Source of the DNA: Firmicutes bacterium TM09-10
GTDB lineage: Bacteria > Bacillota > Clostridia > Lachnospirales > Lachnospiraceae
Direction of reading: 5' to 3'
Length of the DNA: 40,253 nucleotides
Assembly (NCBI GenBank): GCA_003481005.1
Contig: QUKC01000024.1
Span: 1-40,253, forward strand
The notes under the pieces are model-generated. The model did no database searches, was not told where the DNA came from, and was given only the letters and a program-made list of their open reading frames with translations. The position numbers were made by a program, and so were the translations under genes. Positions 1 through 7,244 of the stretch are shown here, piece after piece (positions within the stretch are counted from its first letter, which is position 1; each line of letters begins with the position of its first letter).

Positions 1-4
1 ATCA

Positions 5-60
5 AAGCCGCCGTTTCAAATGGGCGTGTCAAATTGTCTGCTCTACGACGGCTTTTTTTC
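5..60 (+). terminator. Possible terminator at left edge
   Basis: A 10-bp stem with one mismatch (positions 5-14 with 45-54) closes a loop of about 30 nt and runs into a T tract at 53-59. It could end a plus-strand gene left of the window. The right arm can instead pair with 65-72 (ACGACGGC/GCCGTCGT, 12-nt loop), which would lie just after the lipoprotein gene on the minus strand but lacks a good U tract. The long loop makes either assignment uncertain. Confidence 0.3.
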
Positions 61-83
61 TTTTGCCGTCGTCCGGCAGAGTA

Positions 84-545
84 TTATTCAATATTTAATT
101 CAATGTTTCCAGTGAAATTCTCACATTCAATGCCAATATAATTTCCACCATCAGGAAGTGTAATTATGTCACTATAAGTTCCGGTTGCTTCAATCAACGT
201 GACTGCTTCATCAGATCCAGAAATCCAAAATACTTTTGCAGTACCTTCCGTAATCTCCAAGGTGCAATCAATGGACAGCTCCTTACCGGCTTCTCTCTTT
301 ATGGAAGTTCCTCCGAACAAATACTCTGTACCTGAAAAGTTCGCATAATCAGCCGTATAAGTCCCTGTATAATCATCAATTCCTTTTTCTTTTTCCCCTT
401 GCAGTGACGATTTCCCTGTCAGTTCTATGGAGCCCGCAGACTGAACAATGTTATTGTAATGATTGAGAATTTCATCTTTTGAACAGCCAGCAAGCATAAA
501 ACTTCCCACAAGGACGAATGTTAATGCTAAAACTATTTTCTTCAT
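84..545 (-). CDS. Small lipoprotein linked to ABC transporter
   Basis: This 153-aa protein has a classic lipoprotein signal: MKK, a hydrophobic stretch, then the lipobox LAGC with the lipidated Cys at residue 21. The mature part is polar and probably beta-rich, and is anchored outside the membrane. I recognise no domain. It is the last gene of the transporter operon, 7 nt after the second permease. A lipoprotein at the end of a LanFEG-type transporter operon suggests an immunity lipoprotein (LanI-like) that binds or intercepts a peptide at the cell surface; this is inferred from position only. It could also be a peptide sensor for the two-component system, whose kinase lacks an outside domain. 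Confidence 0.75.
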   Translation of the reverse strand: MKKIVLALTFVLVGSFMLAGCSKDEILNHYNNIVQSAGSIELTGKSSLQGEKEKGIDDYTGTYTADYANFSGTEYLFGGTSIKREAGKELSIDCTLEITEGTAKVFWISGSDEAVTLIEATGTYSDIITLPDGGNYIGIECENFTGNIELNIE

Positions 546-552
546 AAAATCA

Positions 553-1332
553 TCACCAGCCTTTCTTTGGAGCTACCTTTTTGGCCTTTTTCTTTGTTTG
601 GGTTGCTTCTCGTTCTTTCATGCACAAAATCAAGATGGCAGAAATAACGACAGCAAGCGCAAGACTGCAAGAACAGGTTCCGATATTCCAGTTGACTGCG
701 GTATCATAGCTACGGTAGCCTACCATTCCAAGACTTGCGGTAATCGGATAAAGGTTTGCTAATGTCATATTTCCTGCGGCAAACATCCCTCCATATCCAT
801 AGACAAAAGCAATGATTACACCGACTAAAAAGCTGCCTGCCCTCCGACAAGTAAGAGCGATAATCGGCAGAACCGCAAGATATAAAAAGAAATTAACCGC
901 AGTAATCTGCAAGGCTGCTTTTAGAGCTAAGGAAATCTCAAAGCCGGGAAATCCCACAATCATTTCTGCTATGATTGTAAACAGACTGCATATCAGCCCG
1001 AAAATAATAGACAATACGCCGCACACAATCAATTTTCCGGTCAACAGTTTCTTAAAAGAGATCGGCACAGTCAGAATATTTTTCAATGTATCATCCGTCT
1101 GCTCACGAGAAATCATATATCCAGCAATTAGGCTGATACACATCGGAAAAATCATGGACATATTGTTTTTGATGACCTGTTCTGTAAGATAGGCAAAATC
1201 CCAAACGGAACCATCATTCGCCATAGAGGTAAACAAGGTCAGCAGGACGGATAGGAGCATGAGTGCAACGCCCGCCCAAAGGATATGATACCTTTTCAAT
1301 TTATAAAATTCTGTTTTTACAATGCGAACCAT
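553..1332 (-). CDS. ABC transporter permease, lantibiotic-immunity (LanG) type
   Basis: This 259-aa ABC-2 type permease has about six hydrophobic segments and a basic tail rich in Lys. Length and arrangement match the MutG/LanG subunits of lantibiotic immunity transporters and the CprC-like subunits of antimicrobial-peptide exporters. It starts with ATG at 1332 after a GGGGG-type ribosome site, 2 nt after the first permease ends, so the two are translated together. It probably pairs with the other permease and the ATPase to expel or displace a peptide antimicrobial from the membrane. The substrate cannot be read from sequence. Confidence 0.82.
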   Translation of the reverse strand: MVRIVKTEFYKLKRYHILWAGVALMLLSVLLTLFTSMANDGSVWDFAYLTEQVIKNNMSMIFPMCISLIAGYMISREQTDDTLKNILTVPISFKKLLTGKLIVCGVLSIIFGLICSLFTIIAEMIVGFPGFEISLALKAALQITAVNFFLYLAVLPIIALTCRRAGSFLVGVIIAFVYGYGGMFAAGNMTLANLYPITASLGMVGYRSYDTAVNWNIGTCSCSLALAVVISAILILCMKEREATQTKKKAKKVAPKKGW

Positions 1333-1334
1333 GT

Positions 1335-2120
1335 TTATTCCCCCCTCTGCTTATATAATCTGTCAATCAGTAAGAACGAAACCAATGCCATGATCCCAAG
1401 AATGAATACAACTTGAAATGTTGAGGGAATTAGCCCTGTCATTTGCTCCAAGTCCATTTTTATTCCATGAGCCGCCATATCTCCCGCACTCCAAAATGTA
1501 GTCAGTGGCGTGGGCAGAAGCCATAACATAGTTTTAGGCAGTGTGTCAAACAATGCCGTAGCACTCATGTTCAGAACGCTGTAAAAGACACACAACAAAA
1601 TGGAAAAAACATAGGTCTTACTGAAAAAGACAACAAGGACAATCAACGGGAGTGTTCCTGCCGTAATGAAGATCCCCGTTTCAACCGCCAAAAACAGCTT
1701 ATAACCAATTCCATAAACTTCTAATGTTCCAATTCCGCAAAGAATTGTTGCAATGGTAGAAGCCACGCAAAAAACAATTCCAAAGATAAAAAGGACAATA
1801 ATCTTTGCAAGTACCATTTGCGTGCTGGTTACGGGAATTGTACGCAGATTTTTGAATGTATCGTTGTCGCGTTCCATAAAAAACAGAATAGCGGCAATCA
1901 CTCCGATAATGCAGGGCAGTAAAAACTGGATACCATATCCCAACACCATGTTAAATAGTCCATCGAAAGCATCTGCCCGATCCGTATATCGCTCCATCAT
2001 AGAGGGCGTTGTCATCAGATAAGTCAGCGGGATTGGAAACAGGAACGCAGCCAAAATAATCAGCGGAATAAATTTCTTCCGTTTCAATTTCAAAAATTCG
2101 CATTTGATTAGTTTAAGCAA
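1335..2120 (-). CDS. ABC transporter permease, lantibiotic-immunity (LanE) type
   Basis: This 261-aa ABC-2 family membrane protein has six predicted hydrophobic segments and resembles MutE/LanE permeases. The start is TTG at 2118-2120, inside the last codons of the ATPase gene (8-nt overlap), which indicates translational coupling. Its N-terminus (LKLIKCEFLKLKRKK) is the amphipathic Lys-rich helix typical of this family, and the second permease begins in a similar way. With the ATPase and partner permease it forms a LanFEG/BcrAB-like exporter, here as ICE cargo. Confidence 0.82.
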   Translation of the reverse strand: MLKLIKCEFLKLKRKKFIPLIILAAFLFPIPLTYLMTTPSMMERYTDRADAFDGLFNMVLGYGIQFLLPCIIGVIAAILFFMERDNDTFKNLRTIPVTSTQMVLAKIIVLFIFGIVFCVASTIATILCGIGTLEVYGIGYKLFLAVETGIFITAGTLPLIVLVVFFSKTYVFSILLCVFYSVLNMSATALFDTLPKTMLWLLPTPLTTFWSAGDMAAHGIKMDLEQMTGLIPSTFQVVFILGIMALVSFLLIDRLYKQRGE

Positions 2121-3039
2121 TTCCTTCGCCCCCTGTCACACGCTTGAAGTAATCTTCAAGACTTTCTTCACAGGTATGTGCTTCTGATACCTCCAATCCG
2201 TTTTCTACAAAAGCAGTTACAATTTTCCCCACGGGTAGCTCCATATTGTGTAGACGCAGATTGTGGTCGTCTTGTATGGAAAAATGGGTTTCATGGAAAT
2301 TGCGTTCCAAAATTCTTGCCGCCTGTGCAGTATCAGAGAGCGTAAACCGGATATGTTTACTGCTTTTTTGCTCCAACTCAGCAAGGCTTTCTTCTTCCAG
2401 CAATGCACCGTGGTTAATAATTCCAATATCGTCAGCCAGCAAGGAAATCTCCGAAAGAATGTGACTGGAGATTAAAATGGTTTTTCCTCTTGTGTCGCAA
2501 AGCTCACGGATAAAGGATCGCACTTCTGCAATACCGATGGGATCGAGACCGTTGATCGGCTCATCCAAAATCAAAAGCTCCGGATCGTGCATGACTGCAA
2601 GGGCAATCGCCAACCGCTGCTTCATGCCAAGAGAGTATTGCGAAAACAGCTTTTTATCCTTGTAAGGTAGCCCGACCAAATCCAGAGCGTCTTTGATGGC
2701 ATGATTGTTTGGTACTCCACGCAGGGTAGCAAAGATACGCAGGTTCTCCGTACCGGTCAGATTGGGATAAAAACCAGGGGACTCAATCAAACTGCCAATG
2801 CGGGGCAGCAACTTCTTTTCATTTCCTTGCAAAGACTTTCCCCAGATTTTGACCTCACCGGAAGTAGGCTTCGTTAAACCCAACAGCATTTTCATAGTTG
2901 TGGTTTTTCCGGCTCCGTTTCTACCCAACAGACCATAAATTCTCCCACGCTTCACATGGATATTTAAGTCAGCCACACTCTTTTGTGAGCCGTATTGCTT
3001 TGTCAGATTTTTTGTTTCAATAATATAATTTGAATCCAT
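2113..3039 (-). CDS. ABC transporter ATPase, BcrA/LanF type
   Basis: The 308-aa nucleotide-binding subunit has Walker A GRNGAGKTT (39-47), signature SLGMKQR (136-142), Walker B LLILDEP (155-161) and switch His in SSH (193). The tail after residue 220 is the usual extra domain of BcrA-like ATPases. The start at 3039 was chosen over an upstream in-frame ATG at 3075 because AGGAGG lies 8 nt before it. It is the first gene of the transporter operon, preceded by its own promoter and four 11-bp repeats, and separated from the kinase gene by a hairpin. Homologous systems (LanFEG, CprABC) protect against lantibiotics and cationic peptides. Confidence 0.9.
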   Translation of the reverse strand: MDSNYIIETKNLTKQYGSQKSVADLNIHVKRGRIYGLLGRNGAGKTTTMKMLLGLTKPTSGEVKIWGKSLQGNEKKLLPRIGSLIESPGFYPNLTGTENLRIFATLRGVPNNHAIKDALDLVGLPYKDKKLFSQYSLGMKQRLAIALAVMHDPELLILDEPINGLDPIGIAEVRSFIRELCDTRGKTILISSHILSEISLLADDIGIINHGALLEEESLAELEQKSSKHIRFTLSDTAQAARILERNFHETHFSIQDDHNLRLHNMELPVGKIVTAFVENGLEVSEAHTCEESLEDYFKRVTGGEGIA

Positions 3040-3065
3040 ATTCAAAACCTCCTGTTCTGTAAGGT

Positions 3066-3119
3066 ATTCTATCACGCCAACCTTGCATTAACCTTGCCGC
3101 AACCTTGCATTAACCTTGC
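3066..3119 (-). promoter_or_regulatory. Transporter promoter with 4 x 11-bp response-regulator repeats
   Basis: On the minus strand GCAAGGTT occurs four times with exact 11-bp spacing (plus-strand 3112-3119, 3101-3108, 3090-3097, 3079-3086). Units alternate GCAAGGTTAAT, GCAAGGTTGCG, GCAAGGTTAAT, GCAAGGTTGGC. A -10 box TAGAAT lies at 3066-3071, and the -35 position falls inside the repeats. OmpR-family regulators such as SpaR/NisR bind direct repeats one helical turn apart near -35, so this is probably the binding site of the neighbouring response regulator. Confidence 0.7.
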
Positions 3120-3147
3120 AATTTGAAATTCGGCTAAAATGACAAGA

Positions 3148-3170
3148 GTTCCCGCCGTAAGGACGGGAAC
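3148..3170 (-). terminator. Hairpin after histidine kinase gene
   Basis: An inverted repeat GTTCCCG/CGGGAAC (3148-3154 with 3164-3170) lies just after the kinase stop codon. The downstream minus-strand sequence is only moderately T-rich, so it may be a weak terminator separating the sensor operon from the regulated transporter operon. Confidence 0.5.
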
Positions 3171-3174
3171 CCGC

Positions 3175-4092
3175 TTAAATATCCAAAGGAAAACGCAACA
3201 CAAATTCAGTTCCCTTTCCCGGAAAACTTTCAACTGTTATGCTTCCACCCATCTTTTCTACAAGCTGATGGACAATAGAAAGACCAAGTCCGCTGCCTTT
3301 TTCAGAGCGTCCTTTATCACACTTATAAAGCCGTTCAAATATGTGTTTCAAATCTTCTTTCTCAATTCCCACTCCATTATCCGCCAGCAACAGCTCCATG
3401 CTGTTTTCCTTCTTCGATAGGGAAATTTTAATTTTGTCCGCATGGCTATGAGCGATTACATTTTGAATAAGGTTATTGATGATCCTCATATAACTATCCA
3501 TATCCAATCTTACCCGGACAGGCTGTTCAGGAATATCAATGTCATAATCAACCTGTTTATCCTCAAAAATCGGTATCCAGTCGATCAGAATATTTCTTGT
3601 CAGCTCTGCGACCTCAACGCTCTGGATCTCCAAAGCAAACTCGTTGGAATTTAACTTGAACCAGTCAAAGAGTACATCAATGTATTCTTTCAGATCATGG
3701 GCTTTCCGACGGGCGGTTTCAATATAATCATCCCGGTCTTTTCCTGTGACCAGTCCTTTGTGTGTAGCGTCAAGATACCCAAGCAGAGTAGTAAGGGGCG
3801 TTCGCACGTCATGGGAAAGGCTCGTCATAAGCTGGCGGTTGGTTTCTTCTGTCTGCCGTACAGTTGAAAGTCTGCTTTCATAGGCCACAACGATCTCATT
3901 GATTTCATAGGCAAGAGGTGCTGTCAGTTCATTTGTTGCAGATAGAATACGCCGGTTGCCATTTCCGTTTTTCACATCAACCAGCACATCGGTCATTTCT
4001 GCTATTTGTTTTTTTACACGCCGAACGAGAACGATGGAAGTCAATACAGCCACAATAGCAATCACAATGGACAAGAATACGATAATTTCCAT
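3175..4092 (-). CDS. Sensor histidine kinase with minimal membrane anchor
   Basis: This 305-aa kinase has one hydrophobic N-terminal segment (about 3-23) and then cytoplasmic sequence with a HAMP-like linker. The phosphoacceptor H94 sits in SLSHDVRTP. The ATPase domain shows N211 (N box), DNGVGI (238-243) and GSGLGL (266-271). With a single membrane segment there is essentially no extracellular sensor domain, so it may sense within the membrane or through the transporter or lipoprotein. The start at 4092 has AAGGAGGTG 9 nt upstream, embedded in the last codons of the response regulator gene. Close known parallels are CprK and other peptide-sensing kinases of ABC-linked systems. Confidence 0.88.
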   Translation of the reverse strand: MEIIVFLSIVIAIVAVLTSIVLVRRVKKQIAEMTDVLVDVKNGNGNRRILSATNELTAPLAYEINEIVVAYESRLSTVRQTEETNRQLMTSLSHDVRTPLTTLLGYLDATHKGLVTGKDRDDYIETARRKAHDLKEYIDVLFDWFKLNSNEFALEIQSVEVAELTRNILIDWIPIFEDKQVDYDIDIPEQPVRVRLDMDSYMRIINNLIQNVIAHSHADKIKISLSKKENSMELLLADNGVGIEKEDLKHIFERLYKCDKGRSEKGSGLGLSIVHQLVEKMGGSITVESFPGKGTEFVLRFPLDI

Positions 4093-4097
4093 GTTGA

Positions 4098-4790
4098 CTA
4101 CACCTCCTTATTAAACCGGTAGCCAATCCCTTTGACCGTTTGTATATACTTTGGGCTTGAAGGATTGACTTCTAATTTTTTACGAAGCCGACTGATAATC
4201 GCCATAATGTTACTGTCATCATAGAAATATTCTTCGCCCCATACTTCCTCATAAATCTGCTGTTTGGTCAAAATTTTCCCTTGATGTTTTGCACAGTACA
4301 GGAGCAAATCAAATTCCTTTGGGGGCAGTTCAAAAGTGCCGTTTGATGTAGTAGCAGAACGATTTTCAAGGTCAATCTGCAATCCGTCAAAATTTAGCTT
4401 TTGTATGGCTCCAGCTTGCTGATTAAAGCGAGTGTAGCGGCGAATAAGAGACGCAATACGGGCAATCAGTTCATCCATATCAAACGGTTTTGTAAGATAA
4501 TCGTCCGCTCCGGCCCGTAAGCCCCGTACTTTAGAAATGCTGTCATTTTTAGATGTGAACATCAAAATTGGTAAGCTGTACTCCTTGCGAATTTCTTCCA
4601 GCGTTTCAAAACCATCCATGCCGGGCATCATCACATCCAGCACCACAAGCTGGTATTCGTGCTCTCTTAATTTTTGTAAGCCCTCTTTTCCGGTATTACA
4701 AAAATCAGCTTCTATGTTTTCTGCTTGTACACTACGTTTAATCAAAGCGCACAGTTCTCTGTCATCATCTATAATCAGGATTTTATTCAT
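4098..4790 (-). CDS. Response regulator, OmpR family
   Basis: The 230-aa regulator has an N-terminal receiver domain with acidic pocket DDD (8-10), phosphoacceptor D52 in VVLDVMMPG and the conserved Lys in FTSK. A C-terminal OmpR/PhoB winged helix ends in YIQTVKGIGYRF. The ATG at 4790 was chosen over an in-frame ATG at 4826 because homologues start at MNKILIIDDD and a GGGAAGGGG-type ribosome site precedes it. It overlaps the small HTH gene upstream by 8 nt and leads directly into the kinase gene. Its likely target is the four-repeat operator at 3079-3119. Confidence 0.9.
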   Translation of the reverse strand: MNKILIIDDDRELCALIKRSVQAENIEADFCNTGKEGLQKLREHEYQLVVLDVMMPGMDGFETLEEIRKEYSLPILMFTSKNDSISKVRGLRAGADDYLTKPFDMDELIARIASLIRRYTRFNQQAGAIQKLNFDGLQIDLENRSATTSNGTFELPPKEFDLLLYCAKHQGKILTKQQIYEEVWGEEYFYDDSNIMAIISRLRKKLEVNPSSPKYIQTVKGIGYRFNKEV

Positions 4791-4971
4791 GGTGCAACCC
4801 CTTCCCTTGTTTTGTCCTTCCGTCAATCGGCTTTTCTGCGTTCTTTGGGATCAGCCAAACACCAGCCATCTTTACAGCGCCGGGGATACGCCCAGCAGCG
4901 CAATAGTAATTTACTCTACGAGGTGTCACGCCCCATTTTTCGGCGGCCTCTTTTAGTGTCATATAATCCAT
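4783..4971 (-). CDS. Small MerR/excisionase-like HTH protein
   Basis: The 62-aa protein matches a MerR/HTH_17-type fold: TLKEAAEKWGVTPRRVNYY is the helix-turn-helix, followed by a wing (AGVWLIP). It is the first gene of the sensor operon, with GGAGGTG 5 nt before its ATG, and its stop overlaps the start of the response regulator. The fold is shared by excisionases and small transcription regulators. Its position suggests a regulator of the cargo operon rather than an ICE excisionase, but an excisionase role cannot be excluded. Confidence 0.7.
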   Translation of the reverse strand: MDYMTLKEAAEKWGVTPRRVNYYCAAGRIPGAVKMAGVWLIPKNAEKPIDGRTKQGKGLHHE

Positions 4972-4991
4972 TATGCACCTCCACAGAGTAC

Positions 4992-5020
4992 ATTATAGTT
5001 CTTTGTCTCGAACAATACAA
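4992..5020 (-). promoter_or_regulatory. Promoter of HTH-regulator-kinase operon
   Basis: On the minus strand TTGTAT (5015-5020) and a perfect TATAAT (4992-4997) are 17 bp apart, and the predicted transcript starts about 12-15 nt before the ATG at 4971. It faces away from the XRE gene. Confidence 0.65.
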
Positions 5021-5087
5021 GTTTATCACCAATCGCAGCTTTATATAATCGGCATAATCGTACAGCTTGTCAGGCATAATAAGGTCA

Positions 5088-5128
5088 TTCCATCATATAA
5101 ACCGGAACGATACAATATTATTGAGGTG
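5088..5128 (+). promoter_or_regulatory. Possible promoter and ribosome site of XRE gene
   Basis: A TACAAT box (5111-5116) lies 19 nt before the ATG and GAGGTG (5123-5128) is 7 nt before it. The -35 region is poor (TTCCAT, 5088-5093), so the promoter may be weak or need an activator. The leader would be very short. Confidence 0.4.
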
Positions 5129-5135
5129 AACGATT

Positions 5136-5492
5136 ATGCCGATTGATGATTTGACTGCTTTAGGGCAAAAAATGCGGGAAGCCCGAAAGAAAAAAGACCT
5201 GACACAACAGGAGCTTGCGGATCTGAGCCATGTTTCTGTAAAGCAAATCGCCAATATCGAAAAGGGGAAAATGAATCCTTCTTATTTGATTTTGAGAGCA
5301 TTGGCAAAGGTCCTGCACATCTCTTTAGATACGCTTATAAATCCAGATATTTCTCTGGAAGATGAAGGTGTCAATCAGATGAAAATGCTTTATTCCAGCT
5401 GTCCGCCAGAAATGCGTGACACCCTGTTGCATCACACCCAAGAAACGGTGAAAGAACTGACAGAGTTGTCCGAGATATTTGAAATGAATTGA
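5136..5492 (+). CDS. XRE-family transcriptional regulator
   Basis: The 118-aa protein has a Cro/CI-type helix-turn-helix at about residues 9-65 (KMREARKKKDLTQQELAD, then VSVKQIANIEKGKMNPS) and a short acidic C-terminal tail. There is no peptidase or second domain. It is transcribed divergently from the cargo two-component operon and points towards the relaxase region, ending in a clear terminator. Such regulators commonly control ICE or cargo gene expression. The 4972-5135 intergenic region it shares with the sensor operon is its likely operator. Confidence 0.85.
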   Translation: MPIDDLTALGQKMREARKKKDLTQQELADLSHVSVKQIANIEKGKMNPSYLILRALAKVLHISLDTLINPDISLEDEGVNQMKMLYSSCPPEMRDTLLHHTQETVKELTELSEIFEMN

Positions 5493-5493
5493 G

Positions 5494-5534
5494 CCAGTGA
5501 GTGAAATTTAACGATTCTCTCACTGGTTCTTTTC
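5494..5534 (+). terminator. Rho-independent terminator of XRE gene
   Basis: A perfect 8-bp stem CCAGTGAG/CTCACTGG (5494-5501 with 5519-5526) is followed by TTCTTTTC and begins directly after the stop codon. Confidence 0.8.
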
Positions 5535-5560
5535 AATTTCGGAGAAAAGAGGCAAGCAAT

Positions 5561-5724
5561 GCCTGTGTTAATACACACAGGCCCGCAGAGAAGAAAATCC
5601 CTCCGTGATTTTCCTCTCCGCTTGCTTGTTGAGGGCAGCGCCCCCAAGCCCCTTTGAACACAGAATTTCATTCTGTGGCTGCGCGTTCTGCGAACGCTTT
5701 TGACCAGGACCAGCTTACCGCTGG
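5561..5724 (-). other. Hairpin-rich region at relaxase 3' end (candidate oriT)
   Basis: Five inverted repeats lie in about 165 bp: 5561-5568/5575-5582 (perfect 8 bp); 5588-5599/5607-5618 (12 bp, one mismatch); 5659-5666/5670-5677 (perfect 8 bp); 5683-5688/5692-5697 (perfect 6 bp); 5710-5714/5720-5724, which spans the relaxase stop codon. On the minus strand the last repeat is followed at once by TCCTGGTC, loosely like the ATCCTG nick core of MOBP origins of transfer. No gene was found in the region. It may be an origin of transfer, a set of terminators, or both; the oriT idea is speculative. Confidence 0.35.
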
Positions 5725-7130
5725 CCGTGGTCTTTTTCTTTTTCAACATCCTGTTCTACCTCCATTTTCAGCACTCGATCTACATTTGCCTTTGCCGTTA
5801 AAAGCTCCCGCATTTCCTCACGGGAACGCCGGTACTCGGCATAGGTCTTTTTCTTTTCTTCCAGCAATTTCGCGTACTCCGTCTGCAACTCTTTGACCTT
5901 GGGAAGCTTCTTGACTCCCATCTCATCAAAGGCATTCTTAGCAGCCTGGTGGAGCAGAATTTCTTCCTCATGTTCCTCCCGGAATTTCTTAGAGTAACCC
6001 GCTTTGCGGTATGCTACATAAACCTCACGGGTCTTGGCATAATTTACGATGTGAGTACGCAGAACAGCAATCTCTGCCATGCGCTTTTCAGCCGCTTTGA
6101 TCTGCGCCGAAAGATCATTGTGATGTGCCGTGGCAGCCGCAGCCTTTTCTTCCAAAACCGCATACTCCAGCAGGTTATTCTCTGACAGGTAATTCATGGT
6201 CTGCGCCATTTGCTTCAGATTGAAAACTTTAGCCCATCGCTCATAGCCAGCACCTTTTCCAGCCTGCAATTTTGCCTGAATGTCCACCAGCAGATTGACC
6301 TTCGGCGGCTCCGGCTGCACGACAGATTTTTTACGGGGCGTATGCTGTTTTTCACCGGCCAGCACCGCACGGATTTCTGCTTCACTGTACCCGGCCCCCA
6401 GCTTGTCATCCATGCGGGCTACATTCTTCCGGCCGGGAGCTTTGAGCCGGATCGCTTTCCCGCGCCGGGATACTTCACAGCCCATTTCCGAAAGCAGCTT
6501 CAGCAGCGCATCAAAGTCCGCTGGATTCTGCTCCAGCGCACGGTCAATCATCACCCGCAGCTGCTCCCGATGGGAGGGCTTGGCCTGATCGCCCAGCCAT
6601 TTGTTGTAGCTTTTTCCGTGGGGCTTGGGATTCTCCACAATGGACAGTCCGTTCTCGATACAGATGGTATCGCTCAAGCGCCGGACGGCTCTGGTGCTGC
6701 CCCAAAAGTTTCGGAACTTCCGGTCATATTCTAAGCTGACCGATGACCAAATAATGTGATTATGAATGTGCGACTTGTCTATGTGAGTGCAGACTACAAA
6801 GGCATGATTGCCTTTAGTAAAACGCTTTGCAAATTCTACGCCCAGCCGGTTTGCTTCTTCCGGGGTAATCTCACCGGGGCGGAAGGACTGGCGCACATGA
6901 TAGGCAATCACATCATCTGTACCACGCACTCGTCCGGTAGCGGCAATGTACTGCCGCTTTGCCAGAAGGAACTCCGCATCCGCAGTCCGGCTGTCACACG
7001 CATAACCGGTAATGAGTTTGCCGTTATCTGTTTTCTGTGGATTTGCTACATAGTCGATGACGTCACTGATCGCCCGACTCTCTGTGCGGCCTTTGCCGAC
7101 ATGAAGCGGCATGATTCTTGTAGTTGCCAT
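5715..7130 (-). CDS. ICE relaxase, MOBP-type (Relaxase/mobilization nuclease family)
   Basis: The 471-aa protein should nick the ICE at oriT and pilot the single strand into the recipient. The N-terminal relaxase domain shows a candidate catalytic Tyr (Y27 in VIDYVANP) and the metal-binding triad motif HIDKSHIHNH (116-125). The C-terminal half is Lys/Glu-rich and coiled-coil-like. The start at 7130 was chosen over an in-frame ATG at 7148 because AGGAGGG precedes it by 5 nt. In related ICEs the relaxase follows mobC closely. Here an opposite-strand AlbA_2 gene and two small genes lie between them, so relaxase expression has its own promoter. Confidence 0.9.
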   Translation of the reverse strand: MATTRIMPLHVGKGRTESRAISDVIDYVANPQKTDNGKLITGYACDSRTADAEFLLAKRQYIAATGRVRGTDDVIAYHVRQSFRPGEITPEEANRLGVEFAKRFTKGNHAFVVCTHIDKSHIHNHIIWSSVSLEYDRKFRNFWGSTRAVRRLSDTICIENGLSIVENPKPHGKSYNKWLGDQAKPSHREQLRVMIDRALEQNPADFDALLKLLSEMGCEVSRRGKAIRLKAPGRKNVARMDDKLGAGYSEAEIRAVLAGEKQHTPRKKSVVQPEPPKVNLLVDIQAKLQAGKGAGYERWAKVFNLKQMAQTMNYLSENNLLEYAVLEEKAAAATAHHNDLSAQIKAAEKRMAEIAVLRTHIVNYAKTREVYVAYRKAGYSKKFREEHEEEILLHQAAKNAFDEMGVKKLPKVKELQTEYAKLLEEKKKTYAEYRRSREEMRELLTAKANVDRVLKMEVEQDVEKEKDHGQR

Positions 7131-7179
7131 AAAAAGCCCTCCTCTCAAAATATTTTCTCTGAACTATTTGTGCCTATCG

Positions 7180-7208
7180 TTGAAATAAACTCTCCTTATG
7201 GGTATAAT
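7180..7208 (+). promoter_or_regulatory. Promoter of AlbA_2 gene
   Basis: TTGAAA (7180-7185), a 17-bp spacer and a perfect TATAAT (7203-7208) precede AAAGGAGGG (7231-7239) and the ATG at 7245. This is the closest match to a consensus promoter noticed in the window. Confidence 0.75.
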
Positions 7209-7232
7209 ATAAAGAAACTACCAATACCTCAA
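7204..7232 (-). promoter_or_regulatory. Predicted relaxase promoter
   Basis: On the minus strand TTGAGG (7227-7232) and TATTAT (7204-7209) are 17 bp apart, giving a leader of about 65 nt before the relaxase ATG. Its -10 occupies the same base pairs as the -10 of the opposing AlbA_2 promoter. Confidence 0.5.
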
Positions 7233-7244
7233 AGGAGGGATTTT

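Noticed and set aside
4783..4971. Calling the small HTH gene an ICE excisionase (xis)
   Set aside because: The fold allows it, but it is the first gene of the cargo sensor operon and no integrase is nearby. The neutral HTH call is safer.
5432..5749. Minus-strand frame of 105 codons across the hairpin region
   Set aside because: It spans the XRE terminator and the hairpin cluster, is basic and low-complexity, and has no convincing ribosome site.
6756..7244. 163-residue N-terminal extension of the AlbA_2 protein
   Set aside because: This part is antisense to the relaxase gene. A consensus promoter and AAAGGAGGG sit before the internal ATG at 7245, which matches the usual family start.
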